From: Pseudomonadota bacterium
GTDB taxonomy: Bacteria; Pseudomonadota; Alphaproteobacteria; Sphingomonadales; Sphingomonadaceae
Assembly: GCA_023433445.1 (NCBI GenBank)
Contig: JAEZCS010000138.1
Location: forward strand, 1 to 26,653
DNA: 26,653 nucleotides
Direction of reading: 5' to 3'
Both the position numbers and the translations under genes were made by a program. A model generated the notes under the pieces. It worked only from the letters and a program-made list of their open reading frames with translations. It did not search any database and was not told the DNA's origin. Shown one piece after another: positions 1 through 9,387 of the stretch; the stretch's first letter is position 1; the number at the start of each line of letters is the position of its first letter.

Positions 1-936
1 GCCCAACTGCGGCAGGCGGCACGGCGGCTCGATCGCATGGTCAGCGAATATGAGCCGCTCGCCGAAGCGCTCGCCGCCCTCGACCGCGCCGTGATCGAAG
101 CGGGCGAGGCGGAGGATCGGCTGGCCAGCGCCGCCGAAGCGCTCAGCTTCGATCCCGCGCGCCTCGACGCCATCGAAACGCGTCTGTTCGACCTGCGCGG
201 GCTGGCGCGCAAGCATCAGGTCGCCGCCGATGATCTTGCCGCCCTGCGTGACGATATGTCGTCAAAGCTGGCGGCCATCGAGGGTGGCGAAGGGCATCTC
301 GCCGCTTTGGAAGCGCAGGTTGCATCTGCCGCAGCCGCCTATCGCAACGCAGCCCAGTCGCTCTCCGCCCAGCGCAAGGACGCCGCCGCGCGGCTCGATG
401 CGGCCGTAGCAGCAGAGCTCGCGCCATTGAAGCTCGACGCCGCCCGCTTCCGCACCACCGTCGCCGCGCTCGATGAAGGGCAGTGGAGCGCGCAGGGCAT
501 GGATCGCGTCGAGTTCGAGATTTCCACCAATCCCGGCGCGCCCTTCGCTCCACTGGTGAAGATCGCGTCTGGCGGCGAACTGTCGCGCTTCATCCTGGCG
601 CTCAAGGTCGCGCTGGCGGAACGGGGCGGGGCGGACACGCTGATCTTCGACGAGATCGACCGGGGCGTTGGCGGTGCGGTCGCGTCGGCAATCGGCGATC
701 GCCTCGCGCGGCTGGCGCAAAGCAACCAGATCCTGGTCGTCACCCACAGCCCGCAGGTGGCGGCGCGCGGCGCAGGCCATATGCTGATCGCCAAGGCGAG
801 CGACGGCACGGTCACGCGCACCGGCGTCCATGCGCTCAGCGATGGCGAGCGGCGCGAAGAGATTGCCCGCATGCTCTCCGGCGCGGAAATCACCGCCGAG
901 GCACGCGCGCAGGCGGATCGGCTGCTCGAAGTCTGA
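1..936 (+). CDS. recN: DNA repair protein RecN, C-terminal part (5' truncated by window)
   Basis: The reading frame is open from base 1, so the gene begins left of the window and about 311 codons are visible (whole RecN is about 550 residues). RecN is an SMC-like ATPase acting in recombinational repair of double-strand breaks. Visible are the alanine-rich end of the coiled coil, then the C-terminal ATPase half: the ABC signature ASGGELSRF near bases 568-594, and the Walker B stretch TLIFDEIDRGVGG near 640-678, followed by a switch-like VVTHSPQVAA. All key residues of this half look intact. The gene is followed 57 bases later by ligA on the same strand, a common alphaproteobacterial order. Family identity is firm from the signature and Walker B motifs. 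Confidence 0.95.
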   Translation, partial: AQLRQAARRLDRMVSEYEPLAEALAALDRAVIEAGEAEDRLASAAEALSFDPARLDAIETRLFDLRGLARKHQVAADDLAALRDDMSSKLAAIEGGEGHLAALEAQVASAAAAYRNAAQSLSAQRKDAAARLDAAVAAELAPLKLDAARFRTTVAALDEGQWSAQGMDRVEFEISTNPGAPFAPLVKIASGGELSRFILALKVALAERGGADTLIFDEIDRGVGGAVASAIGDRLARLAQSNQILVVTHSPQVAARGAGHMLIAKASDGTVTRTGVHALSDGERREEIARMLSGAEITAEARAQADRLLEV

Positions 937-954
937 CACCGCTGTTGCAGCAAG

Positions 955-983
955 CGTCTCGACAAGCTCGCCCCGAACGGGAA
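955..983. repeat. Short dispersed intergenic repeat (sphingomonad type)
   Basis: Between recN and ligA lies a sequence containing TCGACAAGCTCGCCCCGAAC. Its reverse complement, of the form GTTCGGGGCGAGCTTGTCGA, resembles a short element that I recall as scattered between genes in sphingomonad genomes. It abuts the ligA ribosome-binding site. That it is a genomic repeat rests on recall of other genomes; only one copy is seen here. Confidence 0.45.
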
Positions 984-993
984 TGGAGCAGAT

Positions 994-3138
994 ATGAGTG
1001 ACTCGACCGATCCGACCCAGATGACCGAAGCCGAGGCCGCCAATCGCCTGATGCGGCTCGCCAGGGAGATCGCCCGGCACAATCGGCTCTACCATGATCA
1101 GGACCAGCCCGAGATCACGGACGCCGCCTATGACGCACTGATCCGCGAGAACAACGCGCTGGAAGCGGCCTTTCCGCAGCTCATCCGGGCGGATTCGCCC
1201 AATGCCCAAGTCGGCGCAGCACCGACTTCGGGGTTGAAGAAGGTCCAGCATGCCGTACGCATGATGAGCCTCGACAACGGTTTTTCGGACGAGGACATTG
1301 CCGAATTCATCGCCCGCGTCCGCCGCTTCCTGGCGCTGCCGGACGGCGCACCCGTGGCTCTCACCGCCGAGCCGAAGATCGACGGCCTGTCCTGTTCGCT
1401 CCGCTACGAAAAGGGTGAGCTACGCCTCGCCGCGACCCGTGGCGACGGCATGACCGGCGAGGATGTGACAGCCAATGTCCGCACCATCAGCGACATTCCC
1501 GATAGTCTGACCGGCGAAAACCTGCCCGACCTGTTCGAGATACGGGGCGAGGTTTACATGGCCAAGGCAGACTTCGTCGCGCTCAACCAGCGGCTGCTTG
1601 CGGAGGCGGACGAGCCGGAAAAGGCGCGGCAGTTCGCCAACCCGCGCAACGCCGCGGCGGGATCACTGCGTCAGAAGGACGCCGCCGTCACCGCCAGCCG
1701 TCCGCTGCGCTTCCTCGCCCATGGTTGGGGCGAGGCGAGCGACCTTCCGGCGGAAACACAGCTTGGCGTCATGCAGTCCATTGCGGACTGGGGCCTGCCG
1801 GTTTCCGACATGCTCACCTGCGTCGACACGCTCGACGCCTTGATCGCGCATTATCGCGGGATCGAAGCGGCGCGCGCCGACCTGCCCTTCGACATAGATG
1901 GCGTTGTCTACAAGGTCGACCGGCTCGATTGGCAACAGCGGCTGGGCTTCGTTGCGAAGGCCCCGCGCTGGGCGATCGCGCATAAATTCCCGGCGGAGCG
2001 GGCGCAGACGACGCTGGAAGCGATCGACATTCAGGTCGGCCGCACAGGCAAGCTGACCCCCGTCGGGCGGCTCACCCCAGTCACGGTGGGCGGCGTTGTC
2101 GTGTCCAACGTGACGCTGCACAATGCCGATGAGATAGCGCGGCTGGGCGTCCGTCCGGGCGACAGGATCGTGGTGCAACGCGCGGGTGACGTCATCCCGC
2201 AAGTGGTCGAGAACCTGACCCGCGACGAGACCCGCCCCGATTTCCTTTTCCCCGACCATTGCCCCGTCTGCGGATCGGAAGCCGTGCGCGAAGAGGGCGA
2301 GGTCGATATTCGCTGCACCGGCGGCCTCATCTGCGGCGCGCAGCGGTTTGAACGGCTCCGCCATTTCGTCAGCCGTGGCGCGCTCGACATCGAAGGGCTG
2401 GGCGAGAAGACGATCCAGGAATTTCTCGACCTCGGCTGGATCACCGAACCGGCCGACATCTTCCGCCTCAAACGGCATCGCGCTGCGCTGCTGGGCAGAG
2501 AGGGGTGGAAGGAGAAATCCGTCGACAACCTCCTCGCCGCGATCGAGGCGAAGCGTCAGCCGGACGCCGCACGGCTGCTCTTTGGCCTCGGCATCCGCCA
2601 CATCGGCGCTGTCACCGCCCGCGATCTGCTGAAACGCTATACCAACCTGCCGGGCATCAGGGCGCTAGGCCAAGACATCATCGCCCTCCGCGACAGCATG
2701 ACATCTGTCGAAGGCGAAGAGGAAACACGATTCCGCAACCGGCTGGACAAGGCGATCGCGGAGATGATCGGCGTCGAAAATGTGGGCTCCGCCGTGGGCC
2801 ACGCGCTCGCTGACTTCTTCCACGAACCCCATAATCGCGAGGCTTGGGACGACCTGCTGTCCGAAGTGTCACCCCCTGATTATGTCGTCGAAACCACCGC
2901 CAGCGAGGTGACGGGCAAGACGGTCGTCTTCACCGGCAAGCTGGAAACGATGAGCCGTGACGAAGCCAAGGCGCAGGCGGAGCGGCTGGGCGCAAAGGCG
3001 GCAGGATCGGTCAGCGCCAAGACGGATCTTGTGGTGGCCGGTCCCGGCGCCGGATCGAAACTGAAACAGGCCGCATCTCTGGGAATTCCAGTGATCGATG
3101 AAGCGGCCTGGGCGGACATCGTAAGGGCAGCAGGGTAG
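994..3138 (+). CDS. ligA: NAD-dependent DNA ligase LigA
   Basis: Seals nicks in duplex DNA using NAD+, in replication and repair. The 714-residue length is normal to slightly long. Visible in order: an N-terminal Ia domain (HNRLYHDQDQPEITDAAYDAL), the adenylation motif EPKIDG with nucleophile Lys128, the OB-fold region, a Cys4 zinc finger (Cys423, Cys426, Cys441, Cys447), helix-hairpin-helix repeats (about 450-600), and a C-terminal BRCT domain (about 637-714, with VVFTGKLETMSRDEA). The ATG at 994 is preceded by GGAG at 985-988 and starts just before the conserved N-terminal helix. All key residues appear present. Confidence 0.98.
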   Translation: MSDSTDPTQMTEAEAANRLMRLAREIARHNRLYHDQDQPEITDAAYDALIRENNALEAAFPQLIRADSPNAQVGAAPTSGLKKVQHAVRMMSLDNGFSDEDIAEFIARVRRFLALPDGAPVALTAEPKIDGLSCSLRYEKGELRLAATRGDGMTGEDVTANVRTISDIPDSLTGENLPDLFEIRGEVYMAKADFVALNQRLLAEADEPEKARQFANPRNAAAGSLRQKDAAVTASRPLRFLAHGWGEASDLPAETQLGVMQSIADWGLPVSDMLTCVDTLDALIAHYRGIEAARADLPFDIDGVVYKVDRLDWQQRLGFVAKAPRWAIAHKFPAERAQTTLEAIDIQVGRTGKLTPVGRLTPVTVGGVVVSNVTLHNADEIARLGVRPGDRIVVQRAGDVIPQVVENLTRDETRPDFLFPDHCPVCGSEAVREEGEVDIRCTGGLICGAQRFERLRHFVSRGALDIEGLGEKTIQEFLDLGWITEPADIFRLKRHRAALLGREGWKEKSVDNLLAAIEAKRQPDAARLLFGLGIRHIGAVTARDLLKRYTNLPGIRALGQDIIALRDSMTSVEGEEETRFRNRLDKAIAEMIGVENVGSAVGHALADFFHEPHNREAWDDLLSEVSPPDYVVETTASEVTGKTVVFTGKLETMSRDEAKAQAERLGAKAAGSVSAKTDLVVAGPGAGSKLKQAASLGIPVIDEAAWADIVRAAG

Positions 3139-3158
3139 GGGCGAAACCAACCAGATCC

Positions 3159-3237
3159 CGTCGTCCCAGCGAATGCCGGGATCTCAGGAGCTTACTGGCA
3201 CAGGGCGGTGGAGACCCCAGCTTGCACTGGGGTGACG
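3159..3237. repeat. REP-like imperfect palindromic element
   Basis: Two 27-base arms, 3159-3185 and 3211-3237, are inverted copies of each other with about 20 of 27 positions matching, separated by 25 bases. The arms have the form CGTCnnCCCAG...GGGnTCTC, the shape of intergenic repeats common in sphingomonads and some other alphaproteobacteria. It lies between the convergent ends of ligA and the glutathione transferase gene and could act as a bidirectional transcription or mRNA-stability boundary. Confidence 0.6.
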
Positions 3238-3255
3238 GAACCTATGTTGCCGGAA

Positions 3256-4128
3256 TTAACTGGCAGCTTCCACCTTGTCCTGCGTCTTCGTATCGAAATC
3301 CCCAGCGTCATGCCGCTCATGCAGTTGCTCTTCCAGCGGCCCATAGGCCCGGTTCACGATCCGGCCGCGCTTCACCGCAGGGCGCGCATCCACTTGTTTC
3401 GCCCAGCGCTGGACATTGGCATAGCTCTGCACATCGAGAAATTCGCCAGCCCCCACATAGGTGCGGTCCAGCGCCAGTCCGCCATACCAGGGCCAGATCG
3501 CGATATCGGCGATCGTGAATTCATCGCCCGCGATATATTCATTGTCCGCAAGCTGCCGGTCCAGCACGTCGAACTGCCGCTTCACCTCCATCGTGTAGCG
3601 GTTGATGGCATATTCGATCTTTTCGGGCGCATAGGCGAAGAAATGGCCAAAGCCACCGCCCAGCAATGGCGCGCTGCCCATCTGCCAGAATAGCCATGAC
3701 AGGGTCGCGGTGCGCTTGGCCGGGTCGGTCGGCAGGAACGCGCCGAACTTCTCGGCCAGATAGGCCAGGATCGCGCCCGATTCGAACACGCGCTGCGGCG
3801 GTGAAACGCTGTGGTCCATCAGGGCCGGGATCTTGCTGTTCGGATTGACCGAAACAAAGCCGCTGCCGAACTGGCCGCCTTCGCCGATATTGATGAGCCA
3901 GGCGTCATATTCAGCGCCCTGATGGCCCGCCGCCAGCAATTCCTCCAGCAGGATCGTCACCTTCTGCCCGTTGGGCGTGCCCAGCGAATAGAGCTGCAAC
4001 GGGTGCTTGCCGACCGGCAGTTCCTTCTCGTGGGTGGCGCCTGCCACCGGTCGGTTTATGTTGGCGAAAGCGCCGCCATTATCCTTGTCCCATGTCCAGA
4101 CACGAGGCGGAGTGTAGCTGTCGGTCAT
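3256..4128 (-). CDS. yghU: YghU-type glutathione S-transferase (disulfide-bond reductase)
   Basis: A 290-residue protein that reads almost collinearly with E. coli YghU (288 residues), including VWTWDK, GGAFANINRP, GKHPLQLYSLGTPNGQKVTILLEE, NPNSKIPAL, RVFESGAILAYLAEKFG and the C-terminal RPAVKRGRIVNR and LHERHD. YghU is a Nu-class glutathione transferase that binds two glutathiones and shows disulfide-bond reductase activity. The start at 4128 gives MTDSYTPPRVWTWDK, matching the family. Upstream in-frame codons to 4191 are unlike the family and overlap a perfect inverted repeat, so they are left out. A weak GGGAG lies about 11 bases upstream. The universal stress protein gene lies 111 bases upstream on the same strand, suggesting a shared oxidative-stress role (inference). 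Confidence 0.95.
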   Translation of the reverse strand: MTDSYTPPRVWTWDKDNGGAFANINRPVAGATHEKELPVGKHPLQLYSLGTPNGQKVTILLEELLAAGHQGAEYDAWLINIGEGGQFGSGFVSVNPNSKIPALMDHSVSPPQRVFESGAILAYLAEKFGAFLPTDPAKRTATLSWLFWQMGSAPLLGGGFGHFFAYAPEKIEYAINRYTMEVKRQFDVLDRQLADNEYIAGDEFTIADIAIWPWYGGLALDRTYVGAGEFLDVQSYANVQRWAKQVDARPAVKRGRIVNRAYGPLEEQLHERHDAGDFDTKTQDKVEAAS

Positions 4129-4147
4129 TTGGCAATTGCTCCCACGG

Positions 4148-4164
4148 TGCGAAATCGTTTCGCA
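4148..4164. repeat. Perfect 7-bp inverted repeat upstream of yghU-like gene
   Basis: TGCGAAATCGTTTCGCA has perfect 7-base arms and a 3-base centre, ending 20 bases before the transferase start codon. It could be an operator for a dimeric repressor or a leader hairpin. No specific regulator can be named from the sequence. Confidence 0.5.
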
Positions 4165-4185
4165 GGTAGGAAGTGGGACCGGGCG

Positions 4186-4230
4186 CTGCAACTGCCTGTC
4201 GCTTGCGTTTGCCTGTCGCTCGCGTTGCAG
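4186..4230. repeat. Two 17-bp tandem repeats flanked by an inverted repeat
   Basis: Copies at 4193-4209 and 4210-4226 differ at a single base (TGCCTGTCGCTTGCGTT versus TGCCTGTCGCTCGCGTT). The pair is enclosed by inverted CTGCAAC (4186-4192) and GTTGCAG (4224-4230). It lies between the stress protein gene and the transferase gene. The duplication is directly visible; a function is not. Confidence 0.6.
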
Positions 4231-4239
4231 AGTTCCCGT

Positions 4240-4665
4240 CTAAGTCCTGACGACCAGCACGCTGACGGGCGACTGATGGACGATGGCCGAAGCGTTTGAT
4301 CCCAGCAGCTTGGACGACAGCGATGGTTGCTGCGACCCGAGGACAATCAGGTCGGCGGCCTGGCGCTTCGCCTCCGCCAGCACTTCATCGCGAACTCGGC
4401 CGCGCTTCGTCACCATCTCCACCTGGTCATCGCCGATGCCAAGCTCTTCGCACCATTGCCGCATGGCTTTCAACGCGTCCTCCTGCTCCCGCGCGTCAAA
4501 ATCGCTTATCAGGAGGTCCGAATAACGAGAGGGCAGGAAATAGCGCACATAGAGCAGCCGCAGACGTCCCTGCGACCCTGCAATCGCTTTCGCTCGGGCA
4601 AGCGCTGCGCGGCCATTGTCGGGATCGTTGACGTCTACCGCAACGATGATCGTGGAAAACTGCAT
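4240..4665 (-). CDS. Universal stress protein (UspA family)
   Basis: A single-domain 141-residue UspA-fold protein: STIIVAVDVNDPDNGRAAL at the N-terminus, the internal ADLIVLGSQ strand, and the closing LLGSNASAIVHQSPVSVLVVR typical of the family. Such proteins are cytoplasmic and are induced by starvation or other stress. The nucleotide-binding motif G-2X-G-9X-G(S/T) is degraded: the second glycine is Gln and the spacing is one residue short (GSQQPSLSSKLLGS), so ATP binding is doubtful. The start at 4665 has GAGGAG about 8 bases upstream. I saw no GGAAC/CGTT promoter upstream, so there is no visible sign of EcfG control. Confidence 0.9.
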   Translation of the reverse strand: MQFSTIIVAVDVNDPDNGRAALARAKAIAGSQGRLRLLYVRYFLPSRYSDLLISDFDAREQEDALKAMRQWCEELGIGDDQVEMVTKRGRVRDEVLAEAKRQAADLIVLGSQQPSLSSKLLGSNASAIVHQSPVSVLVVRT

Positions 4666-4885
4666 CCTTCACTCCTCTGGCGGCCATTTGTTTCTCAAGC
4701 GAAACGCGGGATCAAGGATGCCGATGCACGCGACATGAAAGAACGCACATCGGCAATGTGAGGGTGATAGTCGCAACAATCCCGCAAGCTGCCGCTGCTC
4801 GCGTGACAATGGGCGGTATCAGGCGCTAGAACGTGCGGGCCGTCGATCCGTGTCGCGCGGGTTGAAAAAAATCTGCACTTGATCC

Positions 4886-4915
4886 CTTGACCGACAAATT
4901 CATCGCTCCATATTC
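4886..4915 (+). promoter_or_regulatory. RpoH (sigma-32)-like promoter of groESL
   Basis: CTTGA at 4886-4890, 17 bases of spacer, then CCATATTC at 4908-4915. This resembles the alphaproteobacterial heat-shock promoter (CTTGAC, about 17 bases, CCTATnT). The predicted start of transcription falls at about 4920, directly against the CIRCE operator. Confidence 0.6.
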
Positions 4916-4922
4916 CGCAGCG

Positions 4923-4949
4923 CTGGCACTCTTCAACAGGGAGTGCTAA
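4923..4949. promoter_or_regulatory. CIRCE operator (HrcA binding site)
   Basis: CTGGCACTC (4923-4931), a 9-base spacer, then GAGTGCTAA (4941-4949). The right arm is a perfect match to the CIRCE consensus TTAGCACTC-N9-GAGTGCTAA and the left arm matches 7 of 9. It sits at the expected place just upstream of groES. HrcA, when properly folded by GroEL, represses from this element. Confidence 0.92.
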
Positions 4950-5053
4950 CAGAAGCTGGTTCATACGGGAGAAGGAACGGCGTCACGCAGATTCGCAGGG
5001 GGGTTCCCGCGACTGTCCGCCTGACCCATCCCAAAGAGGGAAAGGTACTCAAC

Positions 5054-5341
5054 ATGGCATTTCGTCCGTTGCATGACCGGGTTCTCGTCCGTCGCGTAGA
5101 GGCGGAAGAGAAGACGGCTGGTGGCATCATCATCCCCGACACCGCCAAGGAAAAGCCGCAGGAAGGCGAAATCGTCGCCGTCGGCACCGGCTCGAAGGCC
5201 GAAGATGGCAAGGTGACGCCGCTGGACGTCAAGGCTGGCGACCGCATCCTGTTCGGCAAATGGTCGGGCACGGAAGTGAAGGTCGACGGTGAAGACCTGC
5301 TGATCATGAAGGAATCGGACATCCTCGGCGTCGTCGCGTAA
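5054..5341 (+). CDS. groES: Co-chaperonin GroES
   Basis: A 95-residue co-chaperonin, the heptameric lid of GroEL. It begins MAFRPLHDRVLVRRVEAEEK, carries the mobile loop TAGGIIIPDTAKEKPQEG, and ends LLIMKESDILGVVA, all diagnostic. The ATG at 5054 is preceded by GAGGGAAAGG at 5036-5045. An open frame extends upstream to 4943 but lies in the leader and is not part of the protein. First gene of the groES-groEL operon, 102 bases before groEL. Confidence 0.98.
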   Translation: MAFRPLHDRVLVRRVEAEEKTAGGIIIPDTAKEKPQEGEIVAVGTGSKAEDGKVTPLDVKAGDRILFGKWSGTEVKVDGEDLLIMKESDILGVVA

Positions 5342-5443
5342 AGCTGCGAACTGAGCCGTAATTCCATTTTCCCGCGGATTTCAGCCACTCAGAACGGTGT
5401 GAACTTCGCAAGATTTGCAATTCTCAAAGAGAGGTAAAAGATC

Positions 5444-7087
<1,644 letters not shown>

Positions 7088-7164
7088 AGCGATCGTCGCG
7101 GTTGGGCCATGGCCTAACTGTGGTTCGATCGCGATGGCAAGATCCATCGTTCTAGCGAACAGGG

Positions 7165-7194
7165 AAGGGCCGGGGAGCAATCCACCGGCCCTTT
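7165..7194 (+). terminator. Rho-independent terminator of groESL
   Basis: A 9-base-pair stem AAGGGCCGG (7165-7173) / CCGGCCCTT (7185-7193) with an 11-base loop, followed by a short T run. It lies 77 bases after groEL. A further weak palindrome (7104-7119) and a GCGATCG/CGATCGC pair lie between groEL and this hairpin. Confidence 0.8.
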
Positions 7195-7372
7195 CTGCAT
7201 TTTGACCCGGCAGCGGATGGTCGCCTGTTTCCCGACACGGCCGCGCCGACTGGTCTCCCAAGGTCAACTCAACAGTGGCGGCGTGCAAAGCGGCCCGCCC
7301 GGCACGGGCAGCCACTGATTAGCTCCATTTCGGGTATCTTCCTCTCCTGAATTTACCAAATGGAAATCATGT

Positions 7373-9385
7373 TTGGTCAAAGATGGCGGAGACGTGCCAC
7401 GCCTCTTCCATCACTGGAGCGCAAAACTGCGCGCGCATCTTGCGCCCGATACTCAGCAAAGCGCTGAGGTGCAGGACAGCCTTGTCAAATCGCTCTATGC
7501 ATCACCTGCATCGCTGATGATCGGGGCATTGGCTGGCGGAGCGCTCAGCTTCGTCGTAGCCTACCATGCCGACCGCGCCGAAATTACGACCATTGCAGCG
7601 CTCATTTTTCTGGTCGCGATCACCCGATCCGTCTCTGCCGTCTACTTCCTGCGGCAATTGGCTCATCATGAAGGACCGACGCGGCAAACATGGGGCCTGG
7701 CATATGAACTGGGAGCATGGGGTTATGCCGCGCTTCTCGGACTTCTCGCCTTTTCCACGCTCATCCTGACAGGCGACGCATCGCTACACATTCTGAGCGT
7801 CTGCCTTGTAGCAGCCTATTCGGGCGGCATCGCCGGGCGCAATGCGGGGCGGGTGCATATCGCTGTTGGCCAGACATGTTTTGCGCTGCTTCCCACGTCG
7901 CTGGGCCTCTGCATCGCGGGTGGGCTGGGCTATTGGGTCCTGGCGACAATGTTGTTCCTGATGATTTTCGCCATGGCGGAAATCACCCGCACGACACACC
8001 GGATCGTCGTCGAGGCATTGCAGGGCAATTACGAAAAATCGCAGCTCGCCGCCAAGTTCGAGCGGTTGGCGCGGTTTGATAGCCTCACCGGCGTCGAAAA
8101 TCGCATGGCAATGCAGATGAGGCTGCGCGAGTTGTTCGACCAACGCGGATCCGATCAGGATCCCATGGCGGTCTTCTGGATGGATCTTGATCGCTTCAAG
8201 GAGATAAATGATTCGCTGGGGCATATCATCGGTGATCAACTGCTCTGCACCGTAGCAGCGCGTCTTTCACACGCGCTGGACGGCCGCGGCCATGTCGCTC
8301 GTTTCGGTGGGGACGAGTTCATCCTGATCTGCCCTGGGGCCAATCGAGCGTTGGCAGAAGAGATCGCGCACGATGTCATGGCGGAGTTCGGCCATGATTT
8401 TGACGTCAGCGGCTATCATCTGACGGTGACAGCCTCGATGGGCATCGCAGTTGCCCCGGATGATGGGCGCGATAGCGAAAAGCTGCTGCAACATGCCGAC
8501 ATGGCGCTGTACCAGGCAAAGCGAACGGGGCGCAACCGGCACGCCCATTTCGACTGGGCCATGAAGGAGCGGCAGAATCGAACTTACGAGCTCGAAATGG
8601 GGCTCCGGAGCGCAATGGCGAATGGGGAGCTTTTGCTCCATTATCAGCCGATATTCGACACTGTCACTGGCAAGATCGCCATCTGCGAAGCGCTGATGCG
8701 GTGGGATCATCCCACCATGGGGCGTATTTCGCCCTCCGAATTCATACCTGTGGCGGAAAGCTGTTCGCTCATCGAGTCGATAACGGCTTGGGCGCTGGAA
8801 CAGGCATGCCGGGACGCGATGCAATGGGAAGAGCATGTCCGAGTCGCCGTCAATATCTCGCCTGCACTCATCAAGAGCGACGGGCTTCCGCGCGCGGTCA
8901 TCGCAGCGCTCATGGGATCGGGCCTGAAGGCCAAGCGATTGGAACTGGAAGTCACCGAATCTATCTTCTTGGAAGACAGTGGCAGCACCAGCCTCATCCT
9001 GTCAGAACTCCAACGCATTGGTTTGCGCCTCGCCTTGGACGATTTCGGGACAGGCTATTCCTCGCTCGGCTACCTGCGTGATTATGCGTTCGACACGCTC
9101 AAGGTCGATCAGAGCTTCATGCGAAGCGTTGGGGAAGAAGGGCGAGACCGTGCGATCGCGCAATCCGTCGCGTATCTGGCGCACTCACTGGATGTGGAAA
9201 CAGTAGCCGAGGGCATCGAGACGGAAGAGCAGCTACGCTACGCGCGTGAACTGGGCTTCAGCAATGTGCAAGGCTTTGTTCTAAGCCGGCCGATGCCGGC
9301 CGATGATCTGCTCAAGATGATGGCCGAAATGAAGCGTGAAAAAACCAACGTCGTCACATTGATGCAGAACCGCCGTCGCGCCTGA
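7373..9385 (+). CDS. Membrane-bound GGDEF-EAL protein (c-di-GMP synthesis/hydrolysis)
   Basis: About 670 residues. Several hydrophobic helices (roughly residues 48-205) form an integral-membrane sensor region that I cannot assign to a named family. A GGDEF domain follows (RFGGDEF, motif 312-316, with DLDRFKEINDSLGH), then a complete EAL domain: EAL 439-441, NISP, ELEVTES, DDFGTG at 556-561, KVDQSF, ETVAEGIET and QGF. Both active-site motifs look intact, so it may make or degrade cyclic di-GMP. The product-inhibition I-site RxxD upstream of GGDEF is missing (DGRGHVAR). The start is unclear: TTG 7373 opens the frame, GTG 7394 is an alternative, and the ATG codons just upstream are out of frame. 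It ends two bases from the convergent RpfF-like gene. Confidence 0.93.
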   Translation: MVKDGGDVPRLFHHWSAKLRAHLAPDTQQSAEVQDSLVKSLYASPASLMIGALAGGALSFVVAYHADRAEITTIAALIFLVAITRSVSAVYFLRQLAHHEGPTRQTWGLAYELGAWGYAALLGLLAFSTLILTGDASLHILSVCLVAAYSGGIAGRNAGRVHIAVGQTCFALLPTSLGLCIAGGLGYWVLATMLFLMIFAMAEITRTTHRIVVEALQGNYEKSQLAAKFERLARFDSLTGVENRMAMQMRLRELFDQRGSDQDPMAVFWMDLDRFKEINDSLGHIIGDQLLCTVAARLSHALDGRGHVARFGGDEFILICPGANRALAEEIAHDVMAEFGHDFDVSGYHLTVTASMGIAVAPDDGRDSEKLLQHADMALYQAKRTGRNRHAHFDWAMKERQNRTYELEMGLRSAMANGELLLHYQPIFDTVTGKIAICEALMRWDHPTMGRISPSEFIPVAESCSLIESITAWALEQACRDAMQWEEHVRVAVNISPALIKSDGLPRAVIAALMGSGLKAKRLELEVTESIFLEDSGSTSLILSELQRIGLRLALDDFGTGYSSLGYLRDYAFDTLKVDQSFMRSVGEEGRDRAIAQSVAYLAHSLDVETVAEGIETEEQLRYARELGFSNVQGFVLSRPMPADDLLKMMAEMKREKTNVVTLMQNRRRA

Positions 9386-9387
9386 TC

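Larger units (their letters stand above)
4666..5053. other. Intergenic regulatory region, usp / groESL divergent
   Basis: This 388-base stretch holds the divergent promoters of the universal stress protein gene (minus) and groESL (plus). The right half contains the RpoH-like promoter and CIRCE operator listed separately, then a leader of about 100 bases before groES. The left half has only a small GTTTC/GAAAC inverted repeat near 4690-4706. Short open frames across the region overlap CIRCE and look non-coding. Confidence 0.7.

Noticed and set aside
4695..4964. A minus-strand frame across the groESL promoter
   Set aside because: It runs through the CIRCE operator and promoter and resembles nothing known.
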